Source: Chryseobacterium sp. SC28
GTDB taxonomy: Bacteria; Bacteroidota; Bacteroidia; Flavobacteriales; Weeksellaceae
DNA: 64,000 nt
Direction: 5' to 3'
NCBI RefSeq assembly: GCF_003932955.1
Contig: NZ_QOVY01000001.1
Location: 186,001-250,000 of the forward strand
A program made the translations under genes and the position numbers. The notes beneath the pieces were generated by a model. That model saw only the letters and a program-made list of their open reading frames with translations, searched no databases and was not told the origin of the DNA. Of this stretch, positions 1-7,813 are shown piece after piece (position 1 is the first letter of the stretch; every line of letters begins with the position of its first letter).

Positions 1-975
1 CACAACATCGAGTTCGATTACCGAATGCTTCGCCAATCGTTCAAACGCCTTGGTTATGATTTCAAGATCAATACTTTAGACACAATTCCATTAGCCCAAA
101 AACTGATTCCCGATGAGAAAAGCTATTCATTGAGCAAACTCTGCAAATCCATCGGAATTCCGCTCACAGAAGCGCACCGAGCGAGTGGTGATGCGAGAGC
201 GACTTTGGATCTGTTTAAGTTGCTGATGATCAAAGATCAAAACAATGAAATCATCCAATCTCAACACGAAGAAAATCACGCGAAAAGTTATCTTAATAAA
301 ATCCAATCGCTAACAGAAGACCTTCCAAACGAGCGCGGAATCTTATATTTCCAAAATTCTGAAGGGAAAATCATCTATTCTGATGTCGTGGAAGACCTTT
401 ACAAATCTGCCAAAAAAATCCTTGAATCGGATTCAAGGAAATACAAGAACATTCAGGAACATTCAGTTCTGACTTCCTACGAACTGACGGGAACCGACCT
501 GATTGCCAAACTGATGATGAAGAATAAAGGCATCAGTAAAACGCAACCTTTGCCTTTCGGATTGTTTCACAGAAAGAATAAATTCATTCTTGAGAAAATC
601 AAAAAAGAGCAGGAAGAGAGACCTTATTTAAGATTCAAAAGTTTTACGCAAGGTTTGAAAGCCATCAATTACATCAAATCCAAACCGGAGTTGAGAGAAA
701 ATCTTGAAGAATTCACGCAGAAAATCAATCTTAAAAAAAGAAACGAAATCTGGACCTCATCCGGAAGAACTTTGGGCGAAAAGTCTTTCCTCATCTTAGA
801 AAACGGAAAACTGACAGGATTTGGATTTTACGATTTGTATCATCAAATCCAATCTTTGGAGAAAATTAAAAAACTGATGCTGCCTGTTACCAGATTCTCT
901 CAGGATTTGCAGAATGATTTGCAATTGGCGCTTTTGAGGAATGAGTTTGAGGTTTTGGAGTTGCCGAAAGTTTGA
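1..975 (+). CDS. DnaQ-like 3'-5' exonuclease with degenerate GIY-YIG-like domain (5' end cut by window)
   Basis: The reading frame is open from base 1, so the gene starts upstream of the window; 324 residues are visible. The first residues (HNIEFDYRML) match the ExoII motif of DEDDh exonucleases. HRASGDARATLDLF, about 50 residues on, matches ExoIII with its His and Asp. These enzymes remove nucleotides from DNA 3' ends in proofreading or repair. After a short linker, LPNERGILYFQNSEGKIIY resembles the start of the UvrC-type GIY-YIG domain often fused to such exonucleases. However, the YIG triad reads YSD and the usual downstream Arg is not evident, so the second nuclease is probably inactive. 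The C-terminal stretch with SSGRTLGEKSFLILENG is as expected for this fusion family. Fusion type and inactivity are inferred from motifs. Confidence 0.8.
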   Translation, partial: HNIEFDYRMLRQSFKRLGYDFKINTLDTIPLAQKLIPDEKSYSLSKLCKSIGIPLTEAHRASGDARATLDLFKLLMIKDQNNEIIQSQHEENHAKSYLNKIQSLTEDLPNERGILYFQNSEGKIIYSDVVEDLYKSAKKILESDSRKYKNIQEHSVLTSYELTGTDLIAKLMMKNKGISKTQPLPFGLFHRKNKFILEKIKKEQEERPYLRFKSFTQGLKAINYIKSKPELRENLEEFTQKINLKKRNEIWTSSGRTLGEKSFLILENGKLTGFGFYDLYHQIQSLEKIKKLMLPVTRFSQDLQNDLQLALLRNEFEVLELPKV

Positions 976-1000
976 TTTAAAAATAATTTCAAACACAAAT

Positions 1001-1411
1001 ATGATTATGAATTTTCTAAAAAAATTATTTGGAAAAGCTGAAAAGCCAGTAGCAAAGGAATTTTCTGAAGAATATTACGAATTGGACTATGAGCGGAAAT
1101 TGCAAGGACTTGAAAATGTTCTTGGAAAAATGCACAACTTAGTTGGTCACGCCATCATTCCCTTTTCAGTGGGTGGAGCTGTAGATAAAAACCGAATCCT
1201 CGCAGCCCGACTTGAGTGGAAATTCTTTTTTGTGGCTGGAAAAGCGTGGGCAAAAAGATTGGGAACGGAAGGCGGAAAAGCTGCCCAAATAATTATAAAA
1301 ACTTCATTAATCGACAAAATTACTTTTCAAATTTTTTGTAAATTCGTAGAAAAGATACAGCATTATGGAAACATTCGCAATGGAAAAACTGAAAATTACA
1401 ACTTGGATTAA
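1001..1411 (+). pseudogene. truncated gene, N-terminus suppressor-of-fused-like, C-terminus encoded by a repeat
   Basis: An open frame of 136 codons starts at the ATG at 1001. Only the first ~65 residues look like a real protein: MNFLKKLFGK, a charged stretch, then GHAIIPFSVGGAVD, which recalls the start of bacterial suppressor-of-fused-domain proteins. After GGAVD the sequence changes character at about 1187-1198. It then runs through what appears to be an extragenic repeat (1198-1288) and continues into the upstream region of the next gene. The frame also overlaps the following antitoxin start. I read it as a gene cut short by the repeat, with the rest lost. The family assignment is from memory of the motif and uncertain; a short hypothetical protein is the alternative. 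Confidence 0.45.
1198..1288. repeat. putative dispersed extragenic element with inverted ends
   Basis: A segment of about 90 bp starts with GCAGCCCGACTT (1202-1213) and ends with AAAAGCTGCCC (1277-1287), so GCAGC and GCTGC form inverted ends. Inside, CTTTTTTG (1224-1231) faces CAAAAAG (1251-1257), allowing an inner hairpin. It resembles a short non-coding element that recurs in flavobacterial intergenic DNA (recalled, not searched). A short related stretch, GGTAGCCCCGACCGC, occurs near 49357. Confidence 0.4.
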
Positions 1412-1604
1412 TGGTTTGCAAGATAAAAATGTCTTAGATCAACTTATAAAATTGATGAACAGCAAAGCTTTCGATGCAGATTATGAAGCACAGTTAAGTG
1501 ATGAGGAAAAGGTAGCATATTGGGAGAAAGTAGGCATCTCTGGTGATGAATTATTCGATTCCGTCAAAGAACATATCAAGACATTGCCTTGGAAAGAAAA
1601 ATAA
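1365..1604 (+). CDS. putative antitoxin of a RelE/ParE-type toxin-antitoxin pair
   Basis: A 79-residue acidic protein that directly overlaps the downstream RelE/ParE-like gene by 16 bases, the usual arrangement of a type II antitoxin followed by its toxin. No DNA-binding domain is obvious. The protein is rich in Asp/Glu and ends in a Lys-rich tail. A second ATG at 1380 (MEKLKI) is an equally good start. Role is inferred from the neighbour; antitoxins of this kind bind and block the toxin and often repress their own operon. Confidence 0.6.
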   Translation: METFAMEKLKITTWINGLQDKNVLDQLIKLMNSKAFDADYEAQLSDEEKVAYWEKVGISGDELFDSVKEHIKTLPWKEK

Positions 1605-1918
1605 TCTTTGCGCCCCAAGTCACGTCCTACTTAGTAGATTTAATCAATATTCTGTTCGAGAAAGAGTATTTTGGTTTTCCTAAAAGTGCGGAAGAATACG
1701 TTAATAATATTCGGAATTTTATTGAAGAAAAATTGGGTATTTATCCACCGAAAAGTACACCAAAAGAATGGCTAAAGTTTGGCGAGAATTATCTCCGCTA
1801 CGAAGCCAATGCAAAAACAAGCTGGTATATTTTCTATTCACAAATTGGACAAACGTATTTCGTAAAATTTATTACAAACAGCCATTCCGGATTTTTATCG
1901 GAATTCAATATTTATTAA
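1589..1918 (+). CDS. RelE/ParE superfamily toxin
   Basis: A 109-residue protein, the usual size for RelE/ParE toxins. The C-terminal TSWYIFYSQIGQTYFVKFITNSH matches the family's final beta strands (compare WYIFF...YLxxFITNNH). The N-terminus (IIFAPQVTSYLVDLINILFEKEYFGF) matches the opening strand and helices. The start chosen is a TTG at 1589, inside the antitoxin gene and therefore translationally coupled. RelE toxins cleave ribosome-bound mRNA and ParE toxins poison gyrase; the sequence does not show which applies. The pair sits alone between a decayed gene and lysA. Confidence 0.65.
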   Translation: MERKIIFAPQVTSYLVDLINILFEKEYFGFPKSAEEYVNNIRNFIEEKLGIYPPKSTPKEWLKFGENYLRYEANAKTSWYIFYSQIGQTYFVKFITNSHSGFLSEFNIY

Positions 1919-1983
1919 ATCATGAATTTTTTTATATTCTCAGTAGTTATTAATTTGCGAAGGAGATTTAAGATTATAAAAAA

Positions 1984-2014
1984 TTGCAAGGTTTACAGAT
2001 AAACTCTAATTTTG
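1984..2014 (+). promoter_or_regulatory. Bacteroidota-type promoter for the lysA leader
   Basis: TTG at 1984-1986 and an exact TAATTTTG (TAnnTTTG) at 2007-2014, separated by 20 bases, fit the -33/-7 consensus of Bacteroidota sigma-ABfr. The transcript would start near 2020, about 170 bases before lysA, leaving room for the leader described below. Confidence 0.6.
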
Positions 2015-2038
2015 CCAAAATTTTATCAACAACAAGCC

Positions 2039-2110
2039 ATGCCATATTTTAAACAAAGCAAAATCGGAAAAAAGGGAGCTGTAAGGTTTTCCAAGGTTTG
2101 GAATGTCTAA
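2039..2110 (+). CDS. possible lysine-rich leader peptide upstream of lysA
   Basis: A 23-codon frame opens with ATG at 2039 and ends with TAA at 2108. It encodes 5 lysines in 23 residues, including a KIGKK cluster at positions 8-12. It lies between a good promoter (1984-2014) and a strong terminator hairpin (2139-2172), directly before lysA, whose product makes lysine. That is the layout of an amino-acid attenuator. A second small hairpin (TTCCAA/TTGGAA, 2089-2103) covers its 3' end, and CATGCC (2038-2043) can pair with GGCGTG (2116-2121). Function is inferred only; it could be a chance frame in a small RNA. Confidence 0.4.
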   Translation: MPYFKQSKIGKKGAVRFSKVWNV

Positions 2111-2138
2111 GGAGTGGCGTGCATAAGATACTTATTGT

Positions 2139-2172
2139 GGCAGACTCTTTATACAAGAATCTGCCTTTTTAT
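2139..2172 (+). terminator. intrinsic terminator or attenuator before lysA
   Basis: GGCAGA (2139-2144) pairs with TCTGCC (2160-2165). After one C/A mismatch the stem continues TCTT/AAGA around a 5-base loop, and it is followed by a T-rich tract (TTTTTATTTTT). It lies 18 bases before lysA and downstream of a promoter, so it would stop lysA transcription unless antiterminated. It could instead be the terminator of the upstream toxin-antitoxin operon. Confidence 0.65.
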
Positions 2173-2189
2173 TTTTAAAAATCGAGATT

Positions 2190-3389
2190 ATGACCAATCA
2201 GGACTTGCTAAGTATAGCAAAAGAATTCGGGACGCCCGTGTATGTTTATGACGTTAATTCCATCAGCGAGCAGTATAAAAAGCTGACCTCTTCTTTCTCG
2301 AAGACCACGCGTTTTTTCTACGCTGCAAAGGCTTTGACCAACATCAATATCCTGAAGTACGTAGAAAAACTGGGCGCTTCTTTGGATTGCGTTTCTATCA
2401 ATGAGGTGAAATTGGGACTTAAAGCTGGTTTCTCCAACGAAAGAATTCTATTCACGCCAAATTGTGTGGATTTGGCTGAGATCGAAGAAGCAATGTCTCA
2501 TAATGTTCATATTAATATTGACAATATTTCGATTCTTGAGCAATTTGGAACCAAATATGGTGGTGCTTATCCGATTTTTGTGAGAATCAATCCGCACATT
2601 TATGCCGGCGGAAATCACAAAATTTCGACCGGACATATCGATTCTAAATTTGGAATTTCGATTCACCAAATGCGTCATATCGAACGTGTGATGAAATCTA
2701 CAAACCTGAATGTGGAAGGTCTTCATATGCACACGGGAAGCGAAATCAAGGATCCGGACGTTTTCCTCCAAGGTCTTGAAATTATGTTTGAGTTGGCAGA
2801 GCATTTCCCAAATCTGAAATATCTGGATATGGGAAGCGGTTTCAAAGTGCCTTACCAAGATGGCGAAATCGAAACAGACGTAAAATCGCTTGGGAAAAAA
2901 GTAGGAAACGCGATTAAAAAATATGAGGAAGAGACCGGGAAAAAATTCCAGCTTTGGTTTGAGCCTGGGAAATTTCTGGTAAGCGGCAGCGGTCATTTCT
3001 TGGTAAAATCGAATGTCATCAAACAAACCACTGCAACGGTTTTCGTGGGCGTCAATTCTGGTTTCAATCATTTAATTCGGCCGATGTTCTACGATTCTTA
3101 TCACATTATCGAAAACTTATCCAATCCTAAAGGTCCGGAAAGAATCTACACGGTTGTCGGAAACATCTGTGAGACAGATACTTTCGCTTGGGATCGGAAA
3201 ATAAATGAAGTAAGAGAAGGCGACATTATCGTTTTCAGAAATGCCGGAGCATACGGGTTTGAGATGAGTTCCAATTTCAACTCCCGACTGAAGCCTGCAG
3301 AAGTGATGTTCTTGGACGGAAAAGCGCATCTCATTAGAAAAAGAGACGAGTTTGAAGATCTGTTGAAAAACCAGATTGAAGTGTTGTAA
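2190..3389 (+). CDS. lysA: diaminopimelate decarboxylase
   Basis: Converts meso-diaminopimelate to lysine, the last step of lysine synthesis, in the cytoplasm with pyridoxal phosphate. The protein has 399 residues, normal for the family. The PLP-binding Lys is K47 in FFYAAKALTN. A glycine-rich phosphate-binding segment (LDMGSGFKVPY), the EPGKFLV motif that starts the C-terminal sheet domain, and CETDTFAWDR with the catalytic Cys are all present. The gene stands alone and is preceded by a promoter, a lysine-rich short frame and a terminator hairpin, which suggests control by lysine supply. Diaminopimelate is also the cross-linking residue added by MurE, encoded later in this window. Confidence 0.95.
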   Translation: MTNQDLLSIAKEFGTPVYVYDVNSISEQYKKLTSSFSKTTRFFYAAKALTNINILKYVEKLGASLDCVSINEVKLGLKAGFSNERILFTPNCVDLAEIEEAMSHNVHINIDNISILEQFGTKYGGAYPIFVRINPHIYAGGNHKISTGHIDSKFGISIHQMRHIERVMKSTNLNVEGLHMHTGSEIKDPDVFLQGLEIMFELAEHFPNLKYLDMGSGFKVPYQDGEIETDVKSLGKKVGNAIKKYEEETGKKFQLWFEPGKFLVSGSGHFLVKSNVIKQTTATVFVGVNSGFNHLIRPMFYDSYHIIENLSNPKGPERIYTVVGNICETDTFAWDRKINEVREGDIIVFRNAGAYGFEMSSNFNSRLKPAEVMFLDGKAHLIRKRDEFEDLLKNQIEVL

Positions 3390-3450
3390 ATAAGTTGCAA
3401 ATCGCTTCGGTTTGGCACAGATTTTCTTTCATCTTGAGAAATCAAAAACT

Positions 3451-3957
3451 ATGAAATTACTATTACTCTCGGTAAGCTTATTGATGAGTTCCCTCGCTTT
3501 TGCCCAAAACAGCGATGTGGAAGAGTCTCTTAACATCGAAATTCCAATGATGGACAATTCCCTTAGCGCGGTGGCCTACAACGTTCGGGGAATTTATCAA
3601 ATCAAAGACAATTCTTGCGACCCTTCTAAGTTCCAAACACTGAAATATCCCGGAGGCTCGGAGGCTTACATCAAAGATCTGAAAGAAAAATTGATGGAAA
3701 ACGTGAACTGGAAAACCTATGTGATCAACGGTTTATTTTTTGTAAAAATGGATATCACCAAAGAGGGTGTTCTTTCGAAATTGGAGGCGGGACCAAAAGT
3801 TGAAAACAGCGAAGCGTTTCTAGAGGATCTGAAAGACGCGGTGAAGAAAGTCAACAAAACGTGGACGCCGGCCAAATGCAATGGCGATCCCATCCCTTCT
3901 AAAGCCATTGTCAAAATCGATTTTTCATCGATGGCTTACGATAATGCTTTTAATTAA
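3451..3957 (+). CDS. secreted/periplasmic protein with TonB-C-like end, unknown function
   Basis: A 168-residue protein. The ATG at 3451 gives a clean signal peptide (MKLLLLSVSLLMSSLAFAQ, cleavage after AQ); a longer frame from 3412 would bury it and is rejected. The C-terminal half (GLFFVKMDITKEGVLSKLEAGP...LKDAVKKVNKTWTPAKCNGDPIPSKAIVKIDF) has the pattern of the TonB C-terminal fold found in many short Bacteroidota exported proteins. Function is unknown. It is followed by a terminator shared with the convergent methyltransferase gene. Confidence 0.6.
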   Translation: MKLLLLSVSLLMSSLAFAQNSDVEESLNIEIPMMDNSLSAVAYNVRGIYQIKDNSCDPSKFQTLKYPGGSEAYIKDLKEKLMENVNWKTYVINGLFFVKMDITKEGVLSKLEAGPKVENSEAFLEDLKDAVKKVNKTWTPAKCNGDPIPSKAIVKIDFSSMAYDNAFN

Positions 3958-3960
3958 GAT

Positions 3961-3995
3961 TGTACAAAGTAAAAAACAGGATGAACAAAGTATAA
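3961..3995. repeat. heptad repeat array (TGTACAA-type)
   Basis: Five consecutive 7-base units read TGTACAA, AGTAAAA, AACAGGA, TGAACAA and AGTATAA, directly after the stop codon of the secreted-protein gene. The same unit type occurs in facing orientation between mraY and murD. Confidence 0.55.
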
Positions 3996-4020
3996 ACCGC
4001 CTTCAATTGGCGGTTTTTTT
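3995..4020. terminator. bidirectional intrinsic terminator
   Basis: AACCGCC (3995-4001) pairs with GGCGGTT (4009-4015), followed by T7. It lies between convergent genes and overlaps the end of the methyltransferase gene. Confidence 0.8.
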
Positions 4021-4708
4021 ATTTTTTGGATAATTTGACGAGATATTGATCATTCTCATCTTCAAAAATCAATTCTGATTTCCATCCTTCGTCCGAAGTG
4101 ATTTCCTCTAAGGTTTTGAAATCCAGATAAAGCCAACCGAACCAGTCTGTGAACTGCTTTTGATATTCGTATCTGCAAATTACTTCGCCGTAATATTTAT
4201 CCTTCGGAAGTTCTTGATTTTCAAACATATAACCGATATCCGAAGAATCGAAAATTAAAATTCCGTTTTCATTGAGCAAAGTCTCAGCTTTTTTGAGGAA
4301 TTTTCTAAAACCAATCAAATCTCCGCATAATCCTATTCCGTTCATCAATAACAAAAGTGTATCGAATTTCTCATCATCAAATTGGAAAACATCTTCGCAG
4401 ATCACTTTTTTTAGACCCCTTTTTGTCATCACATCGCAAGCGGCCGGCGAGATTTCCAACGCCGTGACGTCCAGATTTTTGTTTTGCAAAATCAGCGCGT
4501 GGCTACCTGCGCCTGCACCGATATCCAGAGTTTTGCCTTTGCAAAGCCGAAGCGCTATTCTTTCGAGTTTTGGCAATTGTTTTTCGTTTCGGAAGTAGAG
4601 AGAAATCGGCATTTCTACTTTTGGGCCAAAAGTGTCGTGAACGTAGAGTTTTCCCCTGCCGGTTTTTTGGTAGAAATTTTTGATGGCAAGGCCCGGCAGA
4701 TCTGTCAT
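4019..4708 (-). CDS. class I SAM-dependent methyltransferase
   Basis: A 229-residue Rossmann-type methyltransferase. TLDIGAGAGSHALIL is motif I (SAM binding), VTALEISPAA carries the acidic residue that holds the SAM ribose, and FDTLLLLMNGIGLCG is the post-motif segment. The substrate cannot be read from the sequence. It starts six bases after the surE stop codon, so the two are probably co-transcribed. Confidence 0.8.
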   Translation of the reverse strand: MTDLPGLAIKNFYQKTGRGKLYVHDTFGPKVEMPISLYFRNEKQLPKLERIALRLCKGKTLDIGAGAGSHALILQNKNLDVTALEISPAACDVMTKRGLKKVICEDVFQFDDEKFDTLLLLMNGIGLCGDLIGFRKFLKKAETLLNENGILIFDSSDIGYMFENQELPKDKYYGEVICRYEYQKQFTDWFGWLYLDFKTLEEITSDEGWKSELIFEDENDQYLVKLSKK

Positions 4709-4714
4709 AGAAAT

Positions 4715-5479
4715 TTATTCATAGATTTTGGTCAGTCCGTCCATATATTCGTACGCTGTCAAATCGAATTTGACCGGAACGATGCTGATGAATCCGTTTG
4801 CCAGAGCGGTTTCGTCGGCATCTTCAGACTCGTCCATATTGTTGAAGTATCCCGTGAGCCAGTAATATTTTTTTCCGTGCGGATTGGTTCTTTCGTCGAA
4901 GCTTTCTTCCCACTTGGCATTGGCCTGTTTGCAGACTTTGATTCCCTTTATTTCATCTTTCTTCAGATTTGGGATGTTCACATTCAGCACCACACCTTTG
5001 GGCATAGGATTTTCTAAAGTTTTGAGAATAATGTCTTTAACGAAATCCTCGGACTGATCAAAATCGGCTTCCCATTTCAAATCGGCTAAAGAAAAGCCAA
5101 TGGACTGCAAACCTTCTACGCCCGCTTCTACCGCGGCAGACATCGTTCCGGAATAAATGACATTGATGGAGGAATTGGCGCCGTGATTGATGCCCGAGAC
5201 TACCAGATCCGGTCTTCTTGGCAAGATTTTGTCCAAGGCCATTTTCACGCAGTCCACGGGCGTTCCGGAGCAAGAAAAATCCTTTTGCGGCCCGTCCAGA
5301 TGCAGTTCTTCGAAACTCAAAGTAGAGTTGATGGTTATGGCGTGGCCCTTGCCGCTTTGCGGAGAGTTGGGCGCTACGACGATGACTTCGCCGATTTGAT
5401 TCACTATGTTTACTAATTTTCTAATTCCGGGAGCTATGATGCCGTCGTCATTGGTTACCAGTATCAATGGTTTGTTCAT
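4715..5479 (-). CDS. surE: 5'/3'-nucleotidase SurE
   Basis: A stationary-phase survival nucleotidase that dephosphorylates nucleoside monophosphates. It has 254 residues, the usual length. The N-terminus LILVTNDDGIIAPGI holds the metal-binding Asp pair (D11, D12). VVAPNSPQSGKGHAIT and PDLVVSGINHGANSSINVIYSGTVxAA-like segments complete the active site. First gene of a likely two-gene unit with the methyltransferase. Confidence 0.95.
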   Translation of the reverse strand: MNKPLILVTNDDGIIAPGIRKLVNIVNQIGEVIVVAPNSPQSGKGHAITINSTLSFEELHLDGPQKDFSCSGTPVDCVKMALDKILPRRPDLVVSGINHGANSSINVIYSGTMSAAVEAGVEGLQSIGFSLADLKWEADFDQSEDFVKDIILKTLENPMPKGVVLNVNIPNLKKDEIKGIKVCKQANAKWEESFDERTNPHGKKYYWLTGYFNNMDESEDADETALANGFISIVPVKFDLTAYEYMDGLTKIYE

Positions 5480-5567
5480 AATTTCGTTTATTTTTTATCT
5501 TTTTACAAGATTTTCAAAAATATCTCAAAAATAACCAATTTATAACGAGTAAAATAAAATAAGGTGT

Positions 5568-5575
5568 TAAATTTG
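5568..5575 (+). promoter_or_regulatory. -7 promoter element for the tail-specific protease gene
   Basis: Exact TAAATTTG, 72 bases before the ATG at 5647. No clear -33 TTG lies at the right distance, so the call rests on the -7 motif alone. Confidence 0.4.
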
Positions 5576-5646
5576 GTTTCGTTTTTGAATACCACCGTAA
5601 CATTCAAAAGAAAAATTTGACTAATAAGTAAGTATCGATTAAATTT

Positions 5647-7767
5647 ATGTTCAAGAAAATCAAGTTCAAAAAACTGCTGATGTTTGCGCCACTGATGACG
5701 CTGATGTTCTGTTTCAACTCGCCACAAAATGATGATGAAAAAATGCAAACCATAATGGTAAGCGTTAAAAATACTCTTTCATATCTGCATTACAGCCCCA
5801 AACCTATAAACGACGCCTATTCTCAGGACGTTTTTGATAAATATATGGAAGATGTGGACGCGTCTAAAAGATATTTCCTCCAATCCGACGTGGATGAGTT
5901 CAAAAAACATTATACAAAACTCGATGATTATCTGAATGATGGCAATCTCGTTTTTTATAAATTGACGATTGACAGGCTTTATCAGCGTGTAGATGAGATC
6001 GATAAAATGACTCAGGATATCCTTTCGAAACCTATTAATCTGGATGAAGATGACGAATTGATCCTCGAGCCCAAGAAAAGGACGAATCCTGCTGATGCCA
6101 AACAGCAGTACAACGAATGGAAAAAGTACATCAAGTACAACATCTTGCAGGAAATGGAAACGCTCACCAGCAAAGAAGAAGCCCAGAAAAAGAAAAAAGA
6201 TTCTGTGATTGCCAACAAACTTCCTGATACCATCAAATATGCACCGCTTTCTATGGAAAAGAAGCGCGAAAAAGCTACCTTGGAAGTGAAAGATCTGATC
6301 ACCGACTCTTTCCGAAGATTCAAGAAAAGAAAAAAAATGGACTGGTTCTCTGTTTATATGAATGCTTATACAGAAACATTTGATCCGCATACCAACTATT
6401 TTTCACCCAAAAATAAGGAGGAATTTGATATGCAATTCACCGGAAAAGTAATCGGAATCGGGGCGATCATTCAGGAAAAAAAGGGCTATCTCTACTTAGG
6501 ACCGTTGACAATCGGAGCCCCAGCTTGGAAATCCAAACAATTATCCGAGGGCGATAAAATCTTAAAAGTGAAATCTAAGCCGGACGAAGAACCGGTAAAT
6601 GTGGTCGGGATGCTGTCCGACGAGGCTGTGAGACTCATCCGCGGCGAAAAAGGCACACCCGTAACCCTGACCGTTGAGAAAAAGGACAAAACCGTAAAAG
6701 AGGTGACGATGATCCGCGAAGAAGTGGCGATAGAAGACACGTTCGCAAGAAGTATCATCGTGAATTCTAAAAGCGGCAAAAAATACGGATTCATCTATCT
6801 GCCAAGTTTCAATGTCGATTTTGCCGATCCGCAGGGCAGAAATGCCTCCGATGACATCAAAGCGGAACTTATCAAACTGAAAAAAGAAAATGTAGAAGGC
6901 ATCATCTTGGATCTTAGAAATAACGGCGGTGGATCGCTAACCGAAGTGGGCGACATTATGGGACTGTTTATGAACGCGGGGCCTTATGTACAGGTCAAAG
7001 ACGGGCGTGGCAAAGTGCAGGTTCTTAGCAACAAGTCCAATAGTCCTATCTGGACGGGGTCATTAATTATTATGCAAAACGAGTTATCGGCATCGGCATC
7101 GGAAATCCTTGCAGGGGCAATGCAAGATTACGGTAGAGCCGTCATCATCGGTTCACCAAGTTCTTTCGGGAAAGGCACGGTTCAGACCTTTGTCGATCTC
7201 AACAGATTCCTGAATACCAATGAAGACTTTGGCTCGCTGAAACTGACGATTCAAAAATTCTACAGAATCAGCGGAGAATCTACACAGAGAAAAGGAGTCG
7301 AATCTGACATCAAGATGAAAGATTTCTATACCTATGCTGAAATTGGAGAACGCTATGATCCTTATGCTTTGCCTTGGGACAAAATAGAAACCGCAAGCTA
7401 TAAAAAGTTGGCTCCTCTTAATATTCCTCAACTAAGAGCAGAAATAGAAAAGCAACTCGCCAATAATAACAACTATAAGTTGCTGCAAGAATCTGCCGAA
7501 TGGAAAGAAGCGCTGGACAAAGAGGAAACCATCACGCTCAATCAAACCAAATTCAATGAATTGATGAAAACGCGTAAAGCGCAGATCGAAAAGTTCAAAA
7601 GTTTGGACGACTTCAATAACGGACTGAAATTTACGTTGCATCCCGAAGAAGCCATCAGAATCAAAAAAGATGAGGCCTTTGCCAAAAAAACAGAAAACTG
7701 GAGAAAAAATCTGGAACGCGATTTCTATCTCGAGGAGACGGTGGATGCGTTATCCAAGATTAAATAA
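5647..7767 (+). CDS. prc: carboxy-terminal processing (tail-specific) protease, S41 family
   Basis: An envelope protease that trims or degrades periplasmic proteins from the C-terminus. It has 706 residues, close to E. coli Prc. A signal segment containing LMFC suggests a lipid-anchored or exported protein. A long helical N-terminal domain precedes a PDZ domain (~residues 255-345) that binds substrate tails. The S41 catalytic core has GGGSLTEVG, then NELSASASEILAGAMQDYGRA, then SSFGKGTVQ. The nucleophile is probably S483 and the general base K509, by alignment from memory with the E. coli Ser-Lys dyad. A helical C-terminal domain follows. Single gene with its own promoter and a terminator just downstream. 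Confidence 0.93.
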   Translation: MFKKIKFKKLLMFAPLMTLMFCFNSPQNDDEKMQTIMVSVKNTLSYLHYSPKPINDAYSQDVFDKYMEDVDASKRYFLQSDVDEFKKHYTKLDDYLNDGNLVFYKLTIDRLYQRVDEIDKMTQDILSKPINLDEDDELILEPKKRTNPADAKQQYNEWKKYIKYNILQEMETLTSKEEAQKKKKDSVIANKLPDTIKYAPLSMEKKREKATLEVKDLITDSFRRFKKRKKMDWFSVYMNAYTETFDPHTNYFSPKNKEEFDMQFTGKVIGIGAIIQEKKGYLYLGPLTIGAPAWKSKQLSEGDKILKVKSKPDEEPVNVVGMLSDEAVRLIRGEKGTPVTLTVEKKDKTVKEVTMIREEVAIEDTFARSIIVNSKSGKKYGFIYLPSFNVDFADPQGRNASDDIKAELIKLKKENVEGIILDLRNNGGGSLTEVGDIMGLFMNAGPYVQVKDGRGKVQVLSNKSNSPIWTGSLIIMQNELSASASEILAGAMQDYGRAVIIGSPSSFGKGTVQTFVDLNRFLNTNEDFGSLKLTIQKFYRISGESTQRKGVESDIKMKDFYTYAEIGERYDPYALPWDKIETASYKKLAPLNIPQLRAEIEKQLANNNNYKLLQESAEWKEALDKEETITLNQTKFNELMKTRKAQIEKFKSLDDFNNGLKFTLHPEEAIRIKKDEAFAKKTENWRKNLERDFYLEETVDALSKIK

Positions 7768-7772
7768 AAATC

Positions 7773-7813
7773 AAAAAGGCGATACTTCATCTGCGAAGTA
7801 CCGCCTTTTTTTA
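7773..7813. terminator. bidirectional terminator
   Basis: AAAAAGGCG and TACTTC pair with GAAGTA and CGCCTTTTT around ATCTGC, ending in a T run. It sits between the convergent protease and DUF6909-like genes. Confidence 0.85.

Noticed and set aside
2019-2172. Known riboswitch (lysine class) before lysA
   Set aside because: The region is too short and lacks the five-helix lysine aptamer layout; the leader-peptide idea fits better.
4484-5017. 177-residue plus-strand frame opposite surE and the methyltransferase gene
   Set aside because: It lies fully on the complement of two well-identified genes and has no protein-like motifs.
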